The notes: generated from the letters alone by a model not told the origin. A DNA stretch of 64,000 nucleotides from Ovis canadensis (GCF_042477335.2 NC_091245.1:114920501-114984500); one strand, 5' to 3'; numbered from the stretch's first letter, positions 44,962-56,925 are shown. Numbers and translations are program-made.

Positions 44962-45081
44962 TTGATGGTGGTCCAGTGGTTAGGAATCAGTGCTGTCACT
45001 GCGTGGTCCTGGGTTCAATCCCTGATCAAGGAATTAAGATCTTGCAAGCCACATAGCCAAAAAAAAAAAAAAAAAAAAAAT
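44962..45081 (+). repeat. CHR-type cetartiodactyl SINE with poly(A)
   Basis: 'GGTGGTCCAGTGGTTAGGAA' is a tRNA-like head. 'GGTCCTGGGTTCAATCCCTG' resembles a B box. 'CTTGCAAGCCACATAGCC' is followed by about 20 A. The order fits a CHR-type SINE of cetartiodactyls. Confidence 0.7.
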
Positions 45082-45264
45082 CATAAAAGCCTACATACTT
45101 GAATTCAGAATCTCCGTGAGAGGAAAATAAGACCAAAATGTCCGGATTTAAATTGAAAATGGAAATGTCAGCATGATTCAGGTAAAATTATGAACAGTTG
45201 TTTTCTGTTTACCAGCTATAAGCAAAGCACAAATTTCTAGTCATTTAAAAAAAATAATAACGCT

Positions 45265-45450
45265 TTCACTTTTTTTTTGATGTGGGCCATTTTTAAAGTT
45301 TTTATTGGATTTGTTACAATATTGCTTGTTTTATGTTTTGGTTTCTTGGCCATGAAGCATATGGGATTTTAGTTCCTCAACCAGGGGTCACACCTGCACC
45401 GCTTGTGTTGGAAGGCAAAGTCTTAACCAGTAGACCTCCTGGGAAGTCCC
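45265..45450 (-). repeat. CHR-type cetartiodactyl SINE
   Basis: It starts with a T run and reads 'GTTACAATATTGCTTGTTTT', 'GTTTCTTGGCCATGAAGCAT', 'CAACCAGGGGTCACACCTGC', 'AGACCTCCTGGGAAGTCCC'. This is the reverse orientation of the same SINE group as the copy 190 bases to the left. Confidence 0.7.
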
Positions 45451-45899
45451 TCTACTACAATCTTACAGAAATAATTGTAAAACAAAAAAGCTTCTTCAGC
45501 TCTTATGTAGTTGTGTTTCTTGATGATCACTGTGGTTCTCAGAGGGCCAAGGTATTGGTCTGCAGAGACGGGTGGTGATGGGAAAGCTCTGGGAACTGCA
45601 GTGTGTGAACCTCCGTGACAGAGACTCCGGCTGAGCTGGAAGTCGGCTGCACGAAAGGCTGTTGCATCAGCCCAAGGCAGCATCTAGCACCGGCCCTGAT
45701 GTAGAGCTGCTTCCCATGAAATGCCCCCGCGTCCGTTAGAAGAGATGTGGATGCCTCTCTGTTTCGTCCAGACAAGAGACAAAATGGGGTATTAAGGAAT
45801 TATCCAGAATTTCCCAAAATATGCACAACAAAGAAATGTTTTAAAATGAGTTGCTTTAAAAGATTCAAAAATGTTTTTTAAATTTCCATGTATATCCTT

Positions 45900-46230
45900 C
45901 ACCCGCACCCCAAAGGTTAACATTTCATTGTTTTGCCTTTCATCTTCTCTTTCTAAATATACAAATGTACATATATTTATCCTTTTTAAAAAAATGTATG
46001 AAAGTTACTGACATGATATCTCTTTAACCTAAATACTTCCTATTTCCTAAAAAACAAGAATATTACATATCCAGGCTAAAATGAGGAAGTTAATCGTGAT
46101 ATGATACTGTTTACTAATCTACAGATCTTATTCAAAAATTTGTCAATTGCCTCAACAATGTCTTTTGTTTCAAAGAAAAAATTATATGTGTGTGTGTGTG
46201 TATCTGGGGATCATTGTACATTCAAATCTC
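45900..46230 (+). repeat. Ancient L1-like repeat fragment
   Basis: 'TCTCTTTAACCTAAATACTT', 'ACTAATCTACAGATCTTATT' and 'TGTCAATTGCCTCAACAATG' follow the order of an old mammalian repeat, apparently the same family as at 12290-12560. It is followed by a (TG) microsatellite at 46186-46203. Confidence 0.4.
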
Positions 46231-46877
46231 AGAGAGTCACAGTGCATATTAGCATATCGAAGATTCTGAGAATCCTTGAAGTAAAAAATCTGCTTAACCT
46301 TTTTGCAAGTATTTCAGAAAGATTATTTCAGGATCCTTATAGTAGTAATTAAAGATTCAATGACATTCATTATACTCTACTTGCCAGAGAAGCAACTTCA
46401 AAAGAAAAAATGTTTTTTTCTGCTTAACGCTCAGTTAACCAGACACATTAATAAAATCCCCAAATTGCCAGTTGACTGATGCTTCCTTTTGTATTTTCAT
46501 CCAGGTATGGAGCACCCCCCTGACTCCCTAAACATTTGGGCCTCTCCCCCGCCTTCCCTTTCCACCCATCCTGTCATTTAGTCTTCTAATTTGACAGTTA
46601 GTCTTATATAGAGTTCAGGTTGGTATATTTGACCCCTGGAGGAACTCTGTGCCACACTTCTGAAAACAGCCTTATGTTTTTTTTTTTTTAATAAAAAAAA
46701 TTGAACCCAACTCTAGCGTGTCCCTATTTCTCTTAAAGGAAGACAAGGTTAACAACTGATCTGACTCTAACTCACAGTGCTTCCCTGAGTAGCATGCCTC
46801 CACATGGCCACATCTCAGAGATGCTTTTAGGTTCTTCTCCCCCAGTTTTTGTTATAGGAGGTCTTATATGTCCTTAC

Positions 46878-46941
46878 CTGTATGTTGTAATACCCATGTT
46901 TCTCTTTGAAGATTCGGTATGTGTAGACAAAATTTTTAAAC
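46878..46941 (-). CDS. SH2D1B: SH2D1B coding exon 2 (SH2 domain core)
   Basis: A 64-base exon lies between CCACAG (ending 46942) and CAG/GTAAGG. Its first G is the third base of a Ser codon begun in exon 1. It encodes FKNFVYTYRIFKEKHGYYNI then Q. This is the central SH2 strand region with FVYTYRIF. Phases agree with exon 3. Exon 1, which should carry the start Met and the FLLRDS phosphotyrosine-binding motif, was searched for to 64,000 and not found, so the gene is only partly in the window. Confidence 0.92.
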
Positions 46942-47406
46942 CTGTGGAAAGATGACTCTGTGAATCACAATGTTCTTATATGCAAATCCAGGTAACATCT
47001 ATCATTGTATGTTATGTGCAATGCCTTTGTCAATCTTGAATCCCAAAAAGAAACTGATCATTTCAGGCCTTCTCATCTGTGGGAATTTGAAAGAGAGGTT
47101 TTTTGTTTTTTTAATGAGAATCTTTATTCTGATGGAAATCTGGGCTGTAGCAAAGGGAGTAAGGAGAGAAAATTTACAATTTTCATTGTCTTGGTATTTC
47201 TCTTTAATTTTTTCACTTAGCACTTACTTGATACACTATGCAGAATACCAATGGCCCATTCCTGTGTTGTTTATTAATTGAAATGTCATTGATCTTATTA
47301 CAGATAGTTAATGTAACTAAAACAGAGTATTAGGTATTATGTGCAAGGAAGTGGTGTATTCTGCTCTTATTCTTCACTGGAAAATGAGCCACTAGCTAAG
47401 TAATCT

Positions 47407-47677
47407 GGAGAAGGCAATGGCACCCCACTCCAATACTCTTGCCTGGAAAATCCCATGGACAGAGGAGCCTGGTAGGCTGCAGTCCATGGGGTCGCTAAGA
47501 GTCAGACACGACTGAGCAACTTCACTTTCACTTTTCACTTTCATGCATTGGAGAAGGAAATGGCAACCCACTCCAGTGTTCTTGCCTGGAGAATCCCAGG
47601 GACGGCGGAGCCTGGTGAGCTGCCGTTATGGGGTCGCACAGAGTCGGACACGACTGAAGCGAGTTAGCAGCAGCAGC
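47407..47677 (+). repeat. BOV-A2 SINE with 13-bp target-site duplication
   Basis: It is a dimeric SINE ending in an AGC repeat. AGCTAAGTAATCT occurs at 47394-47406 and 47678-47690. A single inverted monomer follows 70 bases later. Confidence 0.95.
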
Positions 47678-47746
47678 AGCTAAGTAATCTATTTAGAATT
47701 TAGATAACAGACCCAACTGAGCAATTTCCAGAGCAAGAGACAGTAT

Positions 47747-47882
47747 GCTGCTGCTGCTGCTGCTAAGTCTCTTCAGTCGTGTCCAACTCTGTGCGACCCC
47801 ATAGACGGCAGCCACCAGGCTCCACCATCCCTGGGATTCTCCAGGCAAGAACACTGGAGTGGGTTGCCATTTCCTTCTCCAA
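47747..47882 (-). repeat. BOV-A2 monomer, inverted
   Basis: It runs from (CTG)n 'CTGCTGCTGCTGCTGCTAAG' to 'GGTTGCCATTTCCTTCTCCA'. It is the reverse complement of the monomers at 47407-47677. Confidence 0.92.
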
Positions 47883-48569
47883 AGAGATAGCATACATTAC
47901 CATATTTCTTCAATTCCCAGATGTCGTCAATTGTAGGATACCATATCAATTTAATAATGGTGTTTGAGGAGAAAAAATGCATCCCTTAAATGCCTCTCTC
48001 AGTTGTTACCTATGTTCTGATTCCCAAGAAATATTAAAATGTAAAAAATGAGGATCAAACCATTAACATATGGTTCAAATGATCTGATTCATCGCTCCTC
48101 ACCCCTTCACTTGCACCCACGCCAAGGAATCAGATGACTCATCTTTCCACTGAATTTGGAAGGCAGATAGCTACTTACAGCTCATTGCCAATTGTCTGGA
48201 GGCTTTAACTGACTTCAAATCCCAATCCTTTTGTGGTGTTTCCTGAGGCCAGAATAAGCTAATGGCTGTCTCTGAATCACACAAGCAACAAAACTTTTTA
48301 CATGAATCCTTGTCTATATGTGACAAATTAAAGTATTCCACTGTTTGGGAAGAGGTCCCACAAATACCTTTTCACAGACATATTATTCAAATCAGGATCC
48401 AAACAAGGTTCATACACTGCTTTTGGTTGATCACATGATTTCTTGAAACTCATTTATTAAATGGCCTAAGTTAAATTCTTACATAAATGACTTTATTTTA
48501 ATTAATTGTTGTATTATCAGCCTAAGAAAATATTTACTAGAGGAGTTTGAAAGAATAAAACAAAAGGAG

Positions 48570-48965
48570 TGAAGTAAGCCAGAAAGAAAAACACCAATAC
48601 AGTATACTAACACATATATATGGAATTTAGGAAGATGGCAATGACGACCCTGTATGCAAGACAGGGAAAGAGACACAGATGTATATAACGGACTTTTGGA
48701 CTCAGAGGGAGAGGGAGAGGGTGGGATGACTTGGGAGAATGACAGTCTAACATGTATACTATCATGTAAGAATTGAATCGCCAGTCTATGTCTGACGCAG
48801 GATGCAGCATGCTTGGGGCTGGTGCATGGGGATGACCCACAGAGATGTTATGGGGAGGGAGGTGGGAGGGGGGTTCATGTTTGGGAACGAATGTAAGAAT
48901 TAAAGATTTTAAAATTTAAAAAATAAAAAAATAAAAATAAAATAAAATAAGAAAAAAAAAAAAAC
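48570..48965 (+). mobile_element. 5'-truncated ruminant L1 with target-site duplication
   Basis: It starts in the last codons of L1 ORF2 (TGAAGTAAGCCAGAAAGAAA) and includes the L1 3'UTR with ATGACTTGGGAGAATG. It ends in an A-rich tail. ACAAAAGGAG flanks it at 48560-48569 and 48966-48975. It gives the uninterrupted form of the segment broken at 36391 in the large L1. Confidence 0.93.
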
Positions 48966-49231
48966 ACAAAAGGAGGTTCTGTGTTAATTAGTCCAAAAGC
49001 CATATACTATCAAGTTAGAAAGACAGACATTGCTCAGATATAGTCTTACTCTTTGCAAAGCACTTTTAATGAAATAACAAAACAAATTGCAGCAAAACTT
49101 AAGAAGAAATTGATTTATTGACCTTGTAATACCAATATGCATTTATTTTGAAATGTTTATCCATAAAAAGCTCTGTAAGAGATTACAGAGCAGTGAGGTT
49201 AGTATCTCCTTCATATGGCTGCAATATTATT

Positions 49232-49422
49232 AGTGTTAGTTGCAACTCTTTGCAACCCCATGGACTGTAGCCCACCCTCCTCTGTCGATGCAGTTCTCCA
49301 GGAAAGAATGCTGGATGTTGCCATTCTTTTATCCAGGGGTTCTTCCTGGCCCAGGGATCAAACCCAGGTCTCCTGCACATGGCAGGCAGATTCTTTACCA
49401 TCTGAGCCATCAAGAAAGCCCA
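49232..49422 (-). repeat. Bov-tA SINE with 10-bp target-site duplication
   Basis: CAATATTATT occurs at 49222-49231 and 49423-49432, around a reverse-orientation Bov-tA ending in GAGCCATCAAGAAAGCCCA. Confidence 0.95.
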
Positions 49423-49911
49423 CAATATTATTGGGTCAACATAAAAACGTATTTTAATGCCTGTTCTAATTATTACTTTATAGATGCCATTTATAAAACT
49501 TTGAAGAAGATACATGATTTTTCAGCATGCATCTACACTTAAGACAGGTAAAAAGACCCTGCTTCCCTGGGGCCTTCTGCCCCCATCACCATGGTGACAA
49601 GGGAGTCGTCTTTATCCTCCAACACTCACAGTTTTCCTTCCACCCTCACCTGGAGTCCATTCAGCTAATCTCATCATGTCCTTTATCCCTGTTCCTAAGT
49701 CTCGCATGTTGTCTGTCCCCGTTTTCTAATCCTATAGGGCTTTGTGCAGCCTTATTGTACCCCCTTCTTCCCAGCCATGAAATCCTTCCTTGTTTTCTCT
49801 AGTTCTCAAGGTCTGCTGTTATCAAATTCTCCTCTATCTTCAACCTCTTCTCTAATCATCCCTGTCACCCTCTTGCTCCAAGGGACACCTGGACACACTG
49901 TCTCTGTCCCA

Positions 49912-50381
49912 GTCAGTTCAGTCGCTCAGTCGTGTCTGACTCTTTGCGACCCCATGGACCGCAGCATGCCAGGCCTCCCTGTCCATCACCAACTCCCAGA
50001 GTTTACCCAAACTCATGTCCATTGAGTTGGTGATGCCATCCAACCATCTTATCCTCTGTTGTCCCCTTCTCCTCTTGCCCTCAATCTTTCCCGGCATCAG
50101 GGTCTTTTCCAGTGAGTTAGCTCTTTGCATCAGGTGGCCAAAGTATTGGAGTTTCAGCTTCTACATCAGTCTTTCCAATGAACACCCAGGACTGATCTCC
50201 TTTAGGATGGACTGGCTGGATCTCCTTGCAGTCCAAGTGCCTCTCAAGAGTCTTCTCCAACACCACAGTTCAAAAGCATCAATTCTTCTGCCCTCAGCTT
50301 TCTTTATAGTCCAACTCTCACATTCATACATGACCACTGGAAAAACCATAGCCTTGACTAGATGGACCTTTGTTGACAAAG
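49912..50381 (-). mobile_element. 5'-truncated BovB (RTE) LINE with target-site duplication
   Basis: On the - strand the translation reads STKVHLVKAMVFPVVMYECE, KKAEGRRIDAFELWCWRRLL and [16 protein letters not shown], the C-terminal end of the BovB reverse transcriptase ORF. TCTCTGTCCCA flanks it at 49901-49911 and 50382-50392. One break lies in the middle of the frame. Confidence 0.93.
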
Positions 50382-51339
50382 TCTCTGTCCCAAGGACCTG
50401 CTTTTCTGGGATTCCACTAAAAGGATGCTGCTGTTACCTGCATAACCTCTCCTTGCAGGCCTGGATGAGAGGCCAGTGTTCTTGCTTCTGCAGCATCTCA
50501 GTGTCATTTCTTGTCTCCAAACTCTAGCTTTGGGTTTCATGTAGATTATGAAACCTACTGCCCAATCAAGATGTCTCTATTGATGACAACTCCTGAAGTC
50601 TGGGTTACTGTCTTTCGTTTCTCTAGGTTCTAGCTCCTCGCTCATTGTCACTGCCTTCGGTACTATGCCTATCTAAATTGTTGGCAATTTCAATTCACAA
50701 GTTGATTATTCTTTAACACTCCAATTTCTCCATTCCTTGAACCCACCTCCTCCAATAATCTTGTCTTCCCCTACATTGCCCACTCATTCCCATGTTCATC
50801 ACCAGGATTGGCTACATAATTTGTGGGGCCCAGAGAAGAATGAAAACTTAGGGTCCCTGTTTAAAAGTTATTAAGAATTTGGGGATGGTAACAGTAGTAC
50901 AGGTACCTGGATGGTAACCAAGTACAGGGCTCTCTGAGTCGGGCCCTGTGTGGCTGCATAAGATTGCATGCCATAAAGCCAGCCTCACTTGTAACTTTGA
51001 CCATATAATTGCCAATAATGGGAACCTTCTCATAATGTGAATTTGATGCATCCCACTCACTTCGTCCTGCTTTCCATCTTCTCTTTCTTTAGTATATGGA
51101 CCCCAACATTCCCTTGACCCAACAGATCTTCCAATCCATCAATCCTATCACTTTTCAGGGTTTTCGCTCACTTGTTTTCACTCTCTTCTTTATGCAGATT
51201 AGACAGCTTGTCCACCATTATAATCACTCTTTTCAACTCCTTTACCATCTTTCACTTTATTTCTTTAATTAGCAAACCCAGAATCCTGATTGAGCCCAAC
51301 TCACTACAGCTGTATGTGGCTGTAGCCGTGTTCACTGTT

Positions 51340-51700
51340 CTCACTTAAATCAATGACCACAAATCTCAAGTGGACTCTTAATTCCTCCAGGCAGTCATTT
51401 GTTTTCCTATTCCCCTCAAACAGTGATTCTATACCATTTGCTTTCTTCTTAAACCTTCAATATCTCACTCGTAACTGATGACTTCACTGAGAAGATTAAA
51501 ACATCGGAAGAGAATTTCCAAATTCCCATCACCACACATAACAGTATCTGCAGGCATAGACTCTGCCTTTATTACCATGGATGAACTTTGCATGCTGATC
51601 TGCAAAGCGAATCCTTCCTATTTCCACTGGTTGTCATCCACTTTCATCTATTCAAGGACATAGTTCTAGCAATTTTTTTCCCCTCTCTCTGATGTCATTA
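51340..51700. repeat. L2/CR1-like LINE fragment
   Basis: 'GATGACTTCACTGAGAAGAT', 'TTACCATGGATGAACTTTGC' and 'TCTATTCAAGGACATAGTTC' resemble coding parts of an ancient L2/CR1-type LINE. Neighbouring sequence from about 50400 may belong to it. The match is by recollection only. Confidence 0.35.
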
Positions 51701-51789
51701 TTATTCTTTGCACAACAGTCAGGGTAGTCCTTTTTAAAAATATGAGTCAGATCATGTCGTTCCTCTGGATAAAAATATGGTCTAGTCAA

Positions 51790-52770
51790 TTTCGAAAAAG
51801 AAAAAGAAAACTGGTGTGCTGTATATGTGCGCGTGTGATGGGATGCTTCTGTCTTAAGTCTTCTTAAAAAGCTATAATTAAGACAGTGAGGAACTAGCTC
51901 TGTAGTGGAAGAAACATTAATGGAATAAAATAGCCCAGAAACAGATGCATAAATATGTAAAAACTTGATATATGACTGAGCTGGCCTAACTAATCAGTGA
52001 GGAGGGGAGGGATTGTTTGTTAAATGGTAATGGTAATGGTTTCATGTGGAAACAAATAAAATTGGATTCTTGCTTCACATTCTAATTGAAGACCCAATTG
52101 TAAAGAAACAAAGCACTAAACTTAGGAGAAATAAAAGTGACCAGCTTAACGACCTTGAGTCAAGGAAGGAGTTCTTAAATCACGAAAAGCACCAGTCAAA
52201 AGATAAGATTAAGAAAGCTCACTATATTAAAATTAAAACTTCTATCTATCAAAATATACTATAAATATACTATATACTTTTGTGATAAAGCCCACAATTT
52301 GGGAGAAGATAATGGCAACCCTAATGTAAAGTGAAAACATTAATGTACAATAAGAAAATGATAAGTACAATGACCAATAAACAAATGAAAAGTTGCTTCA
52401 CTAATAATCAGGGAAATAGAAATGAAGCCACATTAGATTGGAGAAGGAAATGGCAGCCCACTCCAGTGTTCTTGCCTGGAGAATCCCGGGGAAGGGGGAG
52501 CCTGGTGGGCTGCCGTCTACGGGGTGGCACAGAGTCGGACACGACTAAAGTGACTTAGCAGCAGCAGCAGCGGCAGCCACATTAGATATCATTTCATACC
52601 AAATTGGCAAAGATGTAAGAGTTACTAATTCAAAATATTGGCTGTGATATGGAGCTTTACAAAGTTTTATATACTGCTAATGAACTGACTGAATGGGGGT
52701 AAAATTAGATTCCAAACCCTTAGAAAACCATTTGGCAAAATTTAGTAAAGTTGAAATGTGTAGAGTCCAT
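51790..52770 (+). repeat. Old L1 fragment (ORF2 C-terminal region), split by a SINE
   Basis: Decayed translation recalls the L1 ORF2 end: KIKKAHYIKIKTSIYQ at about 52205-52255, NKQMKSCFTNNQGN at about 52377-52417. The sequence resumes after the SINE at 52588 (ATTTCATACCAAATTGGCAA). Confidence 0.55.
52439..52574 (+). repeat. BOV-A2 monomer with 13-bp target-site duplication
   Basis: AGCCACATTAGAT occurs at 52426-52438 and 52575-52587, flanking a single SINE monomer ending in AGC repeats. It is inserted in the old L1. Confidence 0.95.
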
Positions 52771-53694
52771 GAGCCCAAGTGTCTACTCGTTCACATTGGG
52801 ACTGTTGAAATTGACAATGCCAACATTTTATTATTTATTATAAAGCAAAGATCAGTGAAACTATGTATTTGTTACATTTAAATATACTTTAAAAGTCATA
52901 AGTATATTATAAAGTACAAATAAAAGTATAAATTAGTGAAAATGTATATTTTCTAATATAAAGTATTATCAGATTAAATTAATCAAAATATAGCAATCAA
53001 AAAAATACTCCATAAAACTTTAAAATTACAATTAATAATAAAAATTTAAAATAAAAATAGCTTTTTAGTGCAATTTTGAGATTAAGGGAAAAAATGGAGG
53101 GATGAAGGGAAGAAGAAGGAGGAATGTGGAAAGAAGGGATATCTGTGGTGTCATCCTTGAATTCTGAGGGGTTTTGGTACAAGTTTTTCCATCTGTCAGA
53201 ACTCTGTTTACACTAGTTGGCGGATGCTAAAGAGGTAAGAATAAGCTAAGTAAATCTTTTCTTATGATTTGTTCATCTTCAAACAAACATCTCTTGTTCC
53301 GCAACTTGGAAAAAATCTTTTATGAACATTTGACTCTTTGTAGTAGTTAATATCTCTTTGCTGAAACCAAGCTACAGAGTTTGTTATTTAAGCCTTTAGT
53401 AATCTCAGCAGTTAACTTTCTAGATTCCAGAAAATTACCACTGCTCTGAAACAGCCTTTGTCCAAACACAAAGCAAAACAAAGAGATAAAAAGGTCCCAC
53501 CTCTAAATATGTATTATTTTTGCCAGCAACCTTAATCCCTTTTGAAGTCCACTATTTTGTGGTAAAGGCTATGTTTTAATTCTCTAGTAATTTTCTTTTA
53601 AGGAGGTTTTACTTTTTTCAGTATTTAGGAGAAAGATTTTTCAAAAAGCAGATGTAAAGTGAATACAGTCTTAACATATATATCCCCCTGTGCC

Positions 53695-54262
53695 TTTAAG
53701 AGGATAGGGTGATATATCATCAGGAAAATGCAAATTAAAACAACAAAAAGTTAACAGCACACACCCAGAATGGCCAAAACCCAAAACATTGACACCACAA
53801 GATGCTGTCAAGTATGTAGGACAACAGCAACTCTCTTTCATTGCTGGTGGAAATGCAAAATGGTCCCGCCACTTTGGAAGACTGTTTGGTGGTCCTTAAC
53901 AAAACTAAACATACTACTACCATACAATTTATCAATTGTGCTCCTTGGTATTTACTCAAAGGAGTTGAAAACTTATGTCCATACAAAAAAAGCTTCATAC
54001 AGATACTTATAGTATCTTTATCCATAATTGCCAACACTTAGAAGTAACCAAAATGTCTTTCAGTATGTGAACAGATAAATAAACTGTAGTACAGCCAGAC
54101 AATGAAATCTTTTTCAATGCTAAAAAGAAATGAGCGATCAAACTATGAAAAACACATGGAGAAACTTTAAATTCATATTACTAAGTGAAATAAGCCAATA
54201 TGAAAAAGCTACATACTATACAATTCCAACTATATGACATCATAGGAAAGGTAGGACTATGC
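53695..54262 (+). repeat. Old L1 3' region, left part
   Basis: Translation near 53800-53900 (GRTTATLFHCWWKCKMVPPL-like) is the L1 ORF2 Cys/Trp-rich C-terminus. It is followed by L1 3'UTR-like sequence and interrupted at about 54262 by a BovB insertion. Confidence 0.7.
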
Positions 54263-55033
54263 AGACAACACCACCCTTATGGCAGAAAGCGAAGAACTAA
54301 AGAGCCTCTTGATGAAAGTGAAGGAGGAGAGTGAAAAAGCTGGCTTAAAGCTCAACATTCAGGAAACTAAGATCATGGCATTTGGTCCCATCACTTCATG
54401 GCAAATCGATGGGGAAACAGTGACAGACTTTATTTTGGGGTTTCCAAAATCACTGCAGATGGTGACTGCAGCCATGAAATTAAAAGACTCTTACTCCTTG
54501 GCAGGAAAGTTATGACCTACCTAGACAGCATATTCAAAAGCAGAGACATTACTTTGCCAACAAAGATCCATCTAGTCAAGGCTGTGGTTTTTCCAGTAGT
54601 CATGTTTGGATGTCAGAGATGGACTATAAAGAAAGCTGAGTGCTTAAGAATTGATGCTTTTGAACTGTGGTGTTGGAGAAGACTCTTGAGAGTCCCTTAG
54701 ACTGCAAGGAGATCCAACCAGTCCATCCTAAAGGAAATCAGTCCTGAATATTCCTTGGAAGGACTGATGCTGAAGCTGAAACTCCAATACTTTGGCCATC
54801 TGATGTGAAGAACTGACTCATTGGAAAAGACCCTGATGCTGGGAAAGATTGAAGGCGGGAGGAGAAGGGGATGACAGAGGATGAGATGGCTGGATGGCAT
54901 CACTAACTCAAAGGACATGAGTTTGAGTAAACTCTGGGAGTTGGTGATAGACAGGGAGGCCTGGCGTGCTGCAGTCCATGGAGTTGCAAAGAGTCAAACA
55001 TGACTGAGCGACTGAACTGAACTGAACTGATGG
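54263..55033 (+). mobile_element. 5'-truncated BovB (RTE) LINE
   Basis: It starts within the RT ORF (YADNTTLMAESEEL-like, the ADD box mutated). It continues through SRDITLPTKIHLVKAVVFPV and AECLRIDAFELWCWRRLLRV to HMTERLN-like sequence and ends in GAACTGAACTGAACTGAT repeats. One frameshift separates the two open parts near 54500 and a stop follows the RRLLRVP segment. It splits an L1 3'UTR. No clear target-site duplication was seen. Confidence 0.93.
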
Positions 55034-55376
55034 GGACAGTAAAAAGATCAGTGGTTACCAGGGGTGAGAGGTGAGGAGGGATGAATAAAGGATTTTTAGG
55101 GTAGCAAAAATACTCCATATGATATTATCATTATATGTTTGTATAGAATATACAATGTCAACAGTAAACCCTAATGTAAACTGTGGACTCTGGTGATCAT
55201 GATGTATCAGTACAGTTTCCTCAATTATAACAAATATACCACTCTGGTGAGGGATGTTGATAATGAGGGCATAGTGCATTTTTGGAGGGGCAGGGAATAT
55301 ATGAGAACTCTATATCTTCCTCTCAATTTTTCTGTGAACCTAAAACTGCTCTGAATAAAAATGAAGTTAAAAGAGG
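55034..55376 (+). repeat. Old L1 3'UTR, right part
   Basis: 'GATCAGTGGTTACCAGGGGT', 'GTAAACCCTAATGTAAACTG', 'ACCACTCTGGTGAGGGATGT' and 'CTAAAACTGCTCTGAATAAA' are the ordered blocks of an L1M-type 3' end, completing the element begun at 53695. Confidence 0.75.
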
Positions 55377-55737
55377 ATAGGGTGACTTCAGGCTGACTCT
55401 CTTGGGGAGAGAAGAGGAGCAATAGGTAGGCGGGTTTACTTGGTGTGTGTATTCCTGTCTTAACAGGTCTCAAGTCTTATAAAACTGTGATAATGAATAT
55501 CACAATATCGTCACCTTTACATACCACTATAACCAGCTACATGACACCTCTGCCATCCAGGCACTGTTCAAAGACTTGGCAGAGCAAGGCAGCTGAGCTG
55601 ATTCAGGGCACCTAGCAGCACTTCAGGTGCCCTGAATGCTGGGGTAGGGCATTTCATCAGTAGGAAAGAAGGGGAACTTTTGAAAATACACATTTATCAC
55701 ACTGAATTTTAATTATCCATTTCCTCATCTGTAATTT

Positions 55738-55935
55738 GGGGCTTCCCTGGGGCTGTGGTAAAGAATTAACCTGCAATGCAGGTCTGAATCCTCGGTCAGG
55801 AAGATCCCCTGGAGAAGGAAATGGCACCCCACTCCAGTATTCTTGCTGGAGAATCCCATGGACAGAGGAGCTGGGCAGACTACAGTCCATGGGGTCGCAG
55901 AGAGTCAGACATGACTTAGTGTCTCAACAACAACC
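55738..55935 (+). repeat. Bov-tA SINE
   Basis: 'GGGGCTTCCCTGGGGCTGTG' head, 'GAAGATCCCCTGGAGAAGGA' body and 'AGAGTCAGACATGACTTAGT' tail. Confidence 0.92.
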
Positions 55936-56739
55936 TCTGTAGCTCACGCTCAGACCAGAATAGTGGCTGCTTTGTTTGTTCTAGCACATTACCTGTCTCA
56001 TAGTATATTCTCACTATTTGTTGGGCTGCATTGAGTTATCTTAGTAAGAAATGTGCCAAACATATATGAAAAATCTAACCAATAAAATACTTCACAGAAC
56101 AAAAGGAGGTGGAATGTTTTTGAACTGAAGGACGATTGTAAAAATATAAACACTCACCAAATTATATTTTAATCTGTAGTCCTAGCTTCAACCTGCCCCT
56201 GAACTCCAGACTCATTTTTTCCAACTATTTAACATCTTCTCTTGGATGTCTGTTAGGCACTTCAAACTTAATATGTCCAGTACCAGTATATGTACGTGTG
56301 TGCTGGATATTTCCCCTATCTCCAGATCCTCTTTCTAATTTTCCCCACTCTGCTCTGTGCTCTGACCTCTGTGGGCTCCCTTGCTCTCAGACTTCTGATT
56401 GGTTCAATCAGTGGGAGACATGTGGAAATAGATAAAAAGAAGTTAAAGCAAAAAGGATAAAATAGAACATTTGTTGGCTGAATTCATCAGTAAAGGCACA
56501 CTCACCTAGGATTTGAAGTTAGTATATTAGCTCATGTACCTGGGAGTGACATAAACATTTTGCTAGACTGGTAATTAAAGAATGGAGTTAATAATGGCTC
56601 ACATTCCATAGAGATTAAAATGATAAAATTTCCTTGGCATTCTACAGAGAAAGGAATCTAAAAACTCAGGAAGATGAGAATGTTATGATAAATGTATTTA
56701 TGCAAACTATTTATTCCTCTCCCCCCTTTACGTGACTTG

Positions 56740-56925
56740 GTGCTGTGCTTAGTCGCTGTCATGTCCGAATCTGCCAGCCCATGGACTGTAGCCCGCCAGG
56801 CTCCTCTGTCCTTGGGCAAGAATCCTGGAGTGGGTTGCCATGCCCTCCTCCAGGGGATCTTCCCAACCCAGGTCTCCCGCATTGCAGGAGGATTGTTTAT
56901 GGTCTGAGTCACCGGGGAAGTCCCT
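56740..56925 (-). repeat. Bov-tA SINE
   Basis: 'GCTTAGTCGCTGTCATGTCC' to 'GAGTCACCGGGGAAGTCCCT', reverse orientation. GTGACTT occurs on both flanks and may be the target-site duplication. Confidence 0.92.

Larger units (their letters stand above)
44576..46877 (-). other. SH2D1B: SH2D1B intron 2
   Basis: This 2.3-kb intron has a GTAAGG donor at 46877. It contains two cetartiodactyl-type SINEs in opposite orientation (44962-45081 and 45265-45450), an ancient L1-like repeat (about 45900-46230) and a short TG run (46186-46203). Confidence 0.88.

Noticed and set aside
46680-46700. T-run followed by A-run as a possible retrocopy tail
   Set aside because: No processed gene sequence flanks it; simple low-complexity sequence in intron 2.
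54279-54700. Open frames resembling a reverse transcriptase, considered as a host gene
   Set aside because: They are the C-terminal pieces of a 5'-truncated BovB LINE with a frameshift and the typical CTGAA-repeat end.
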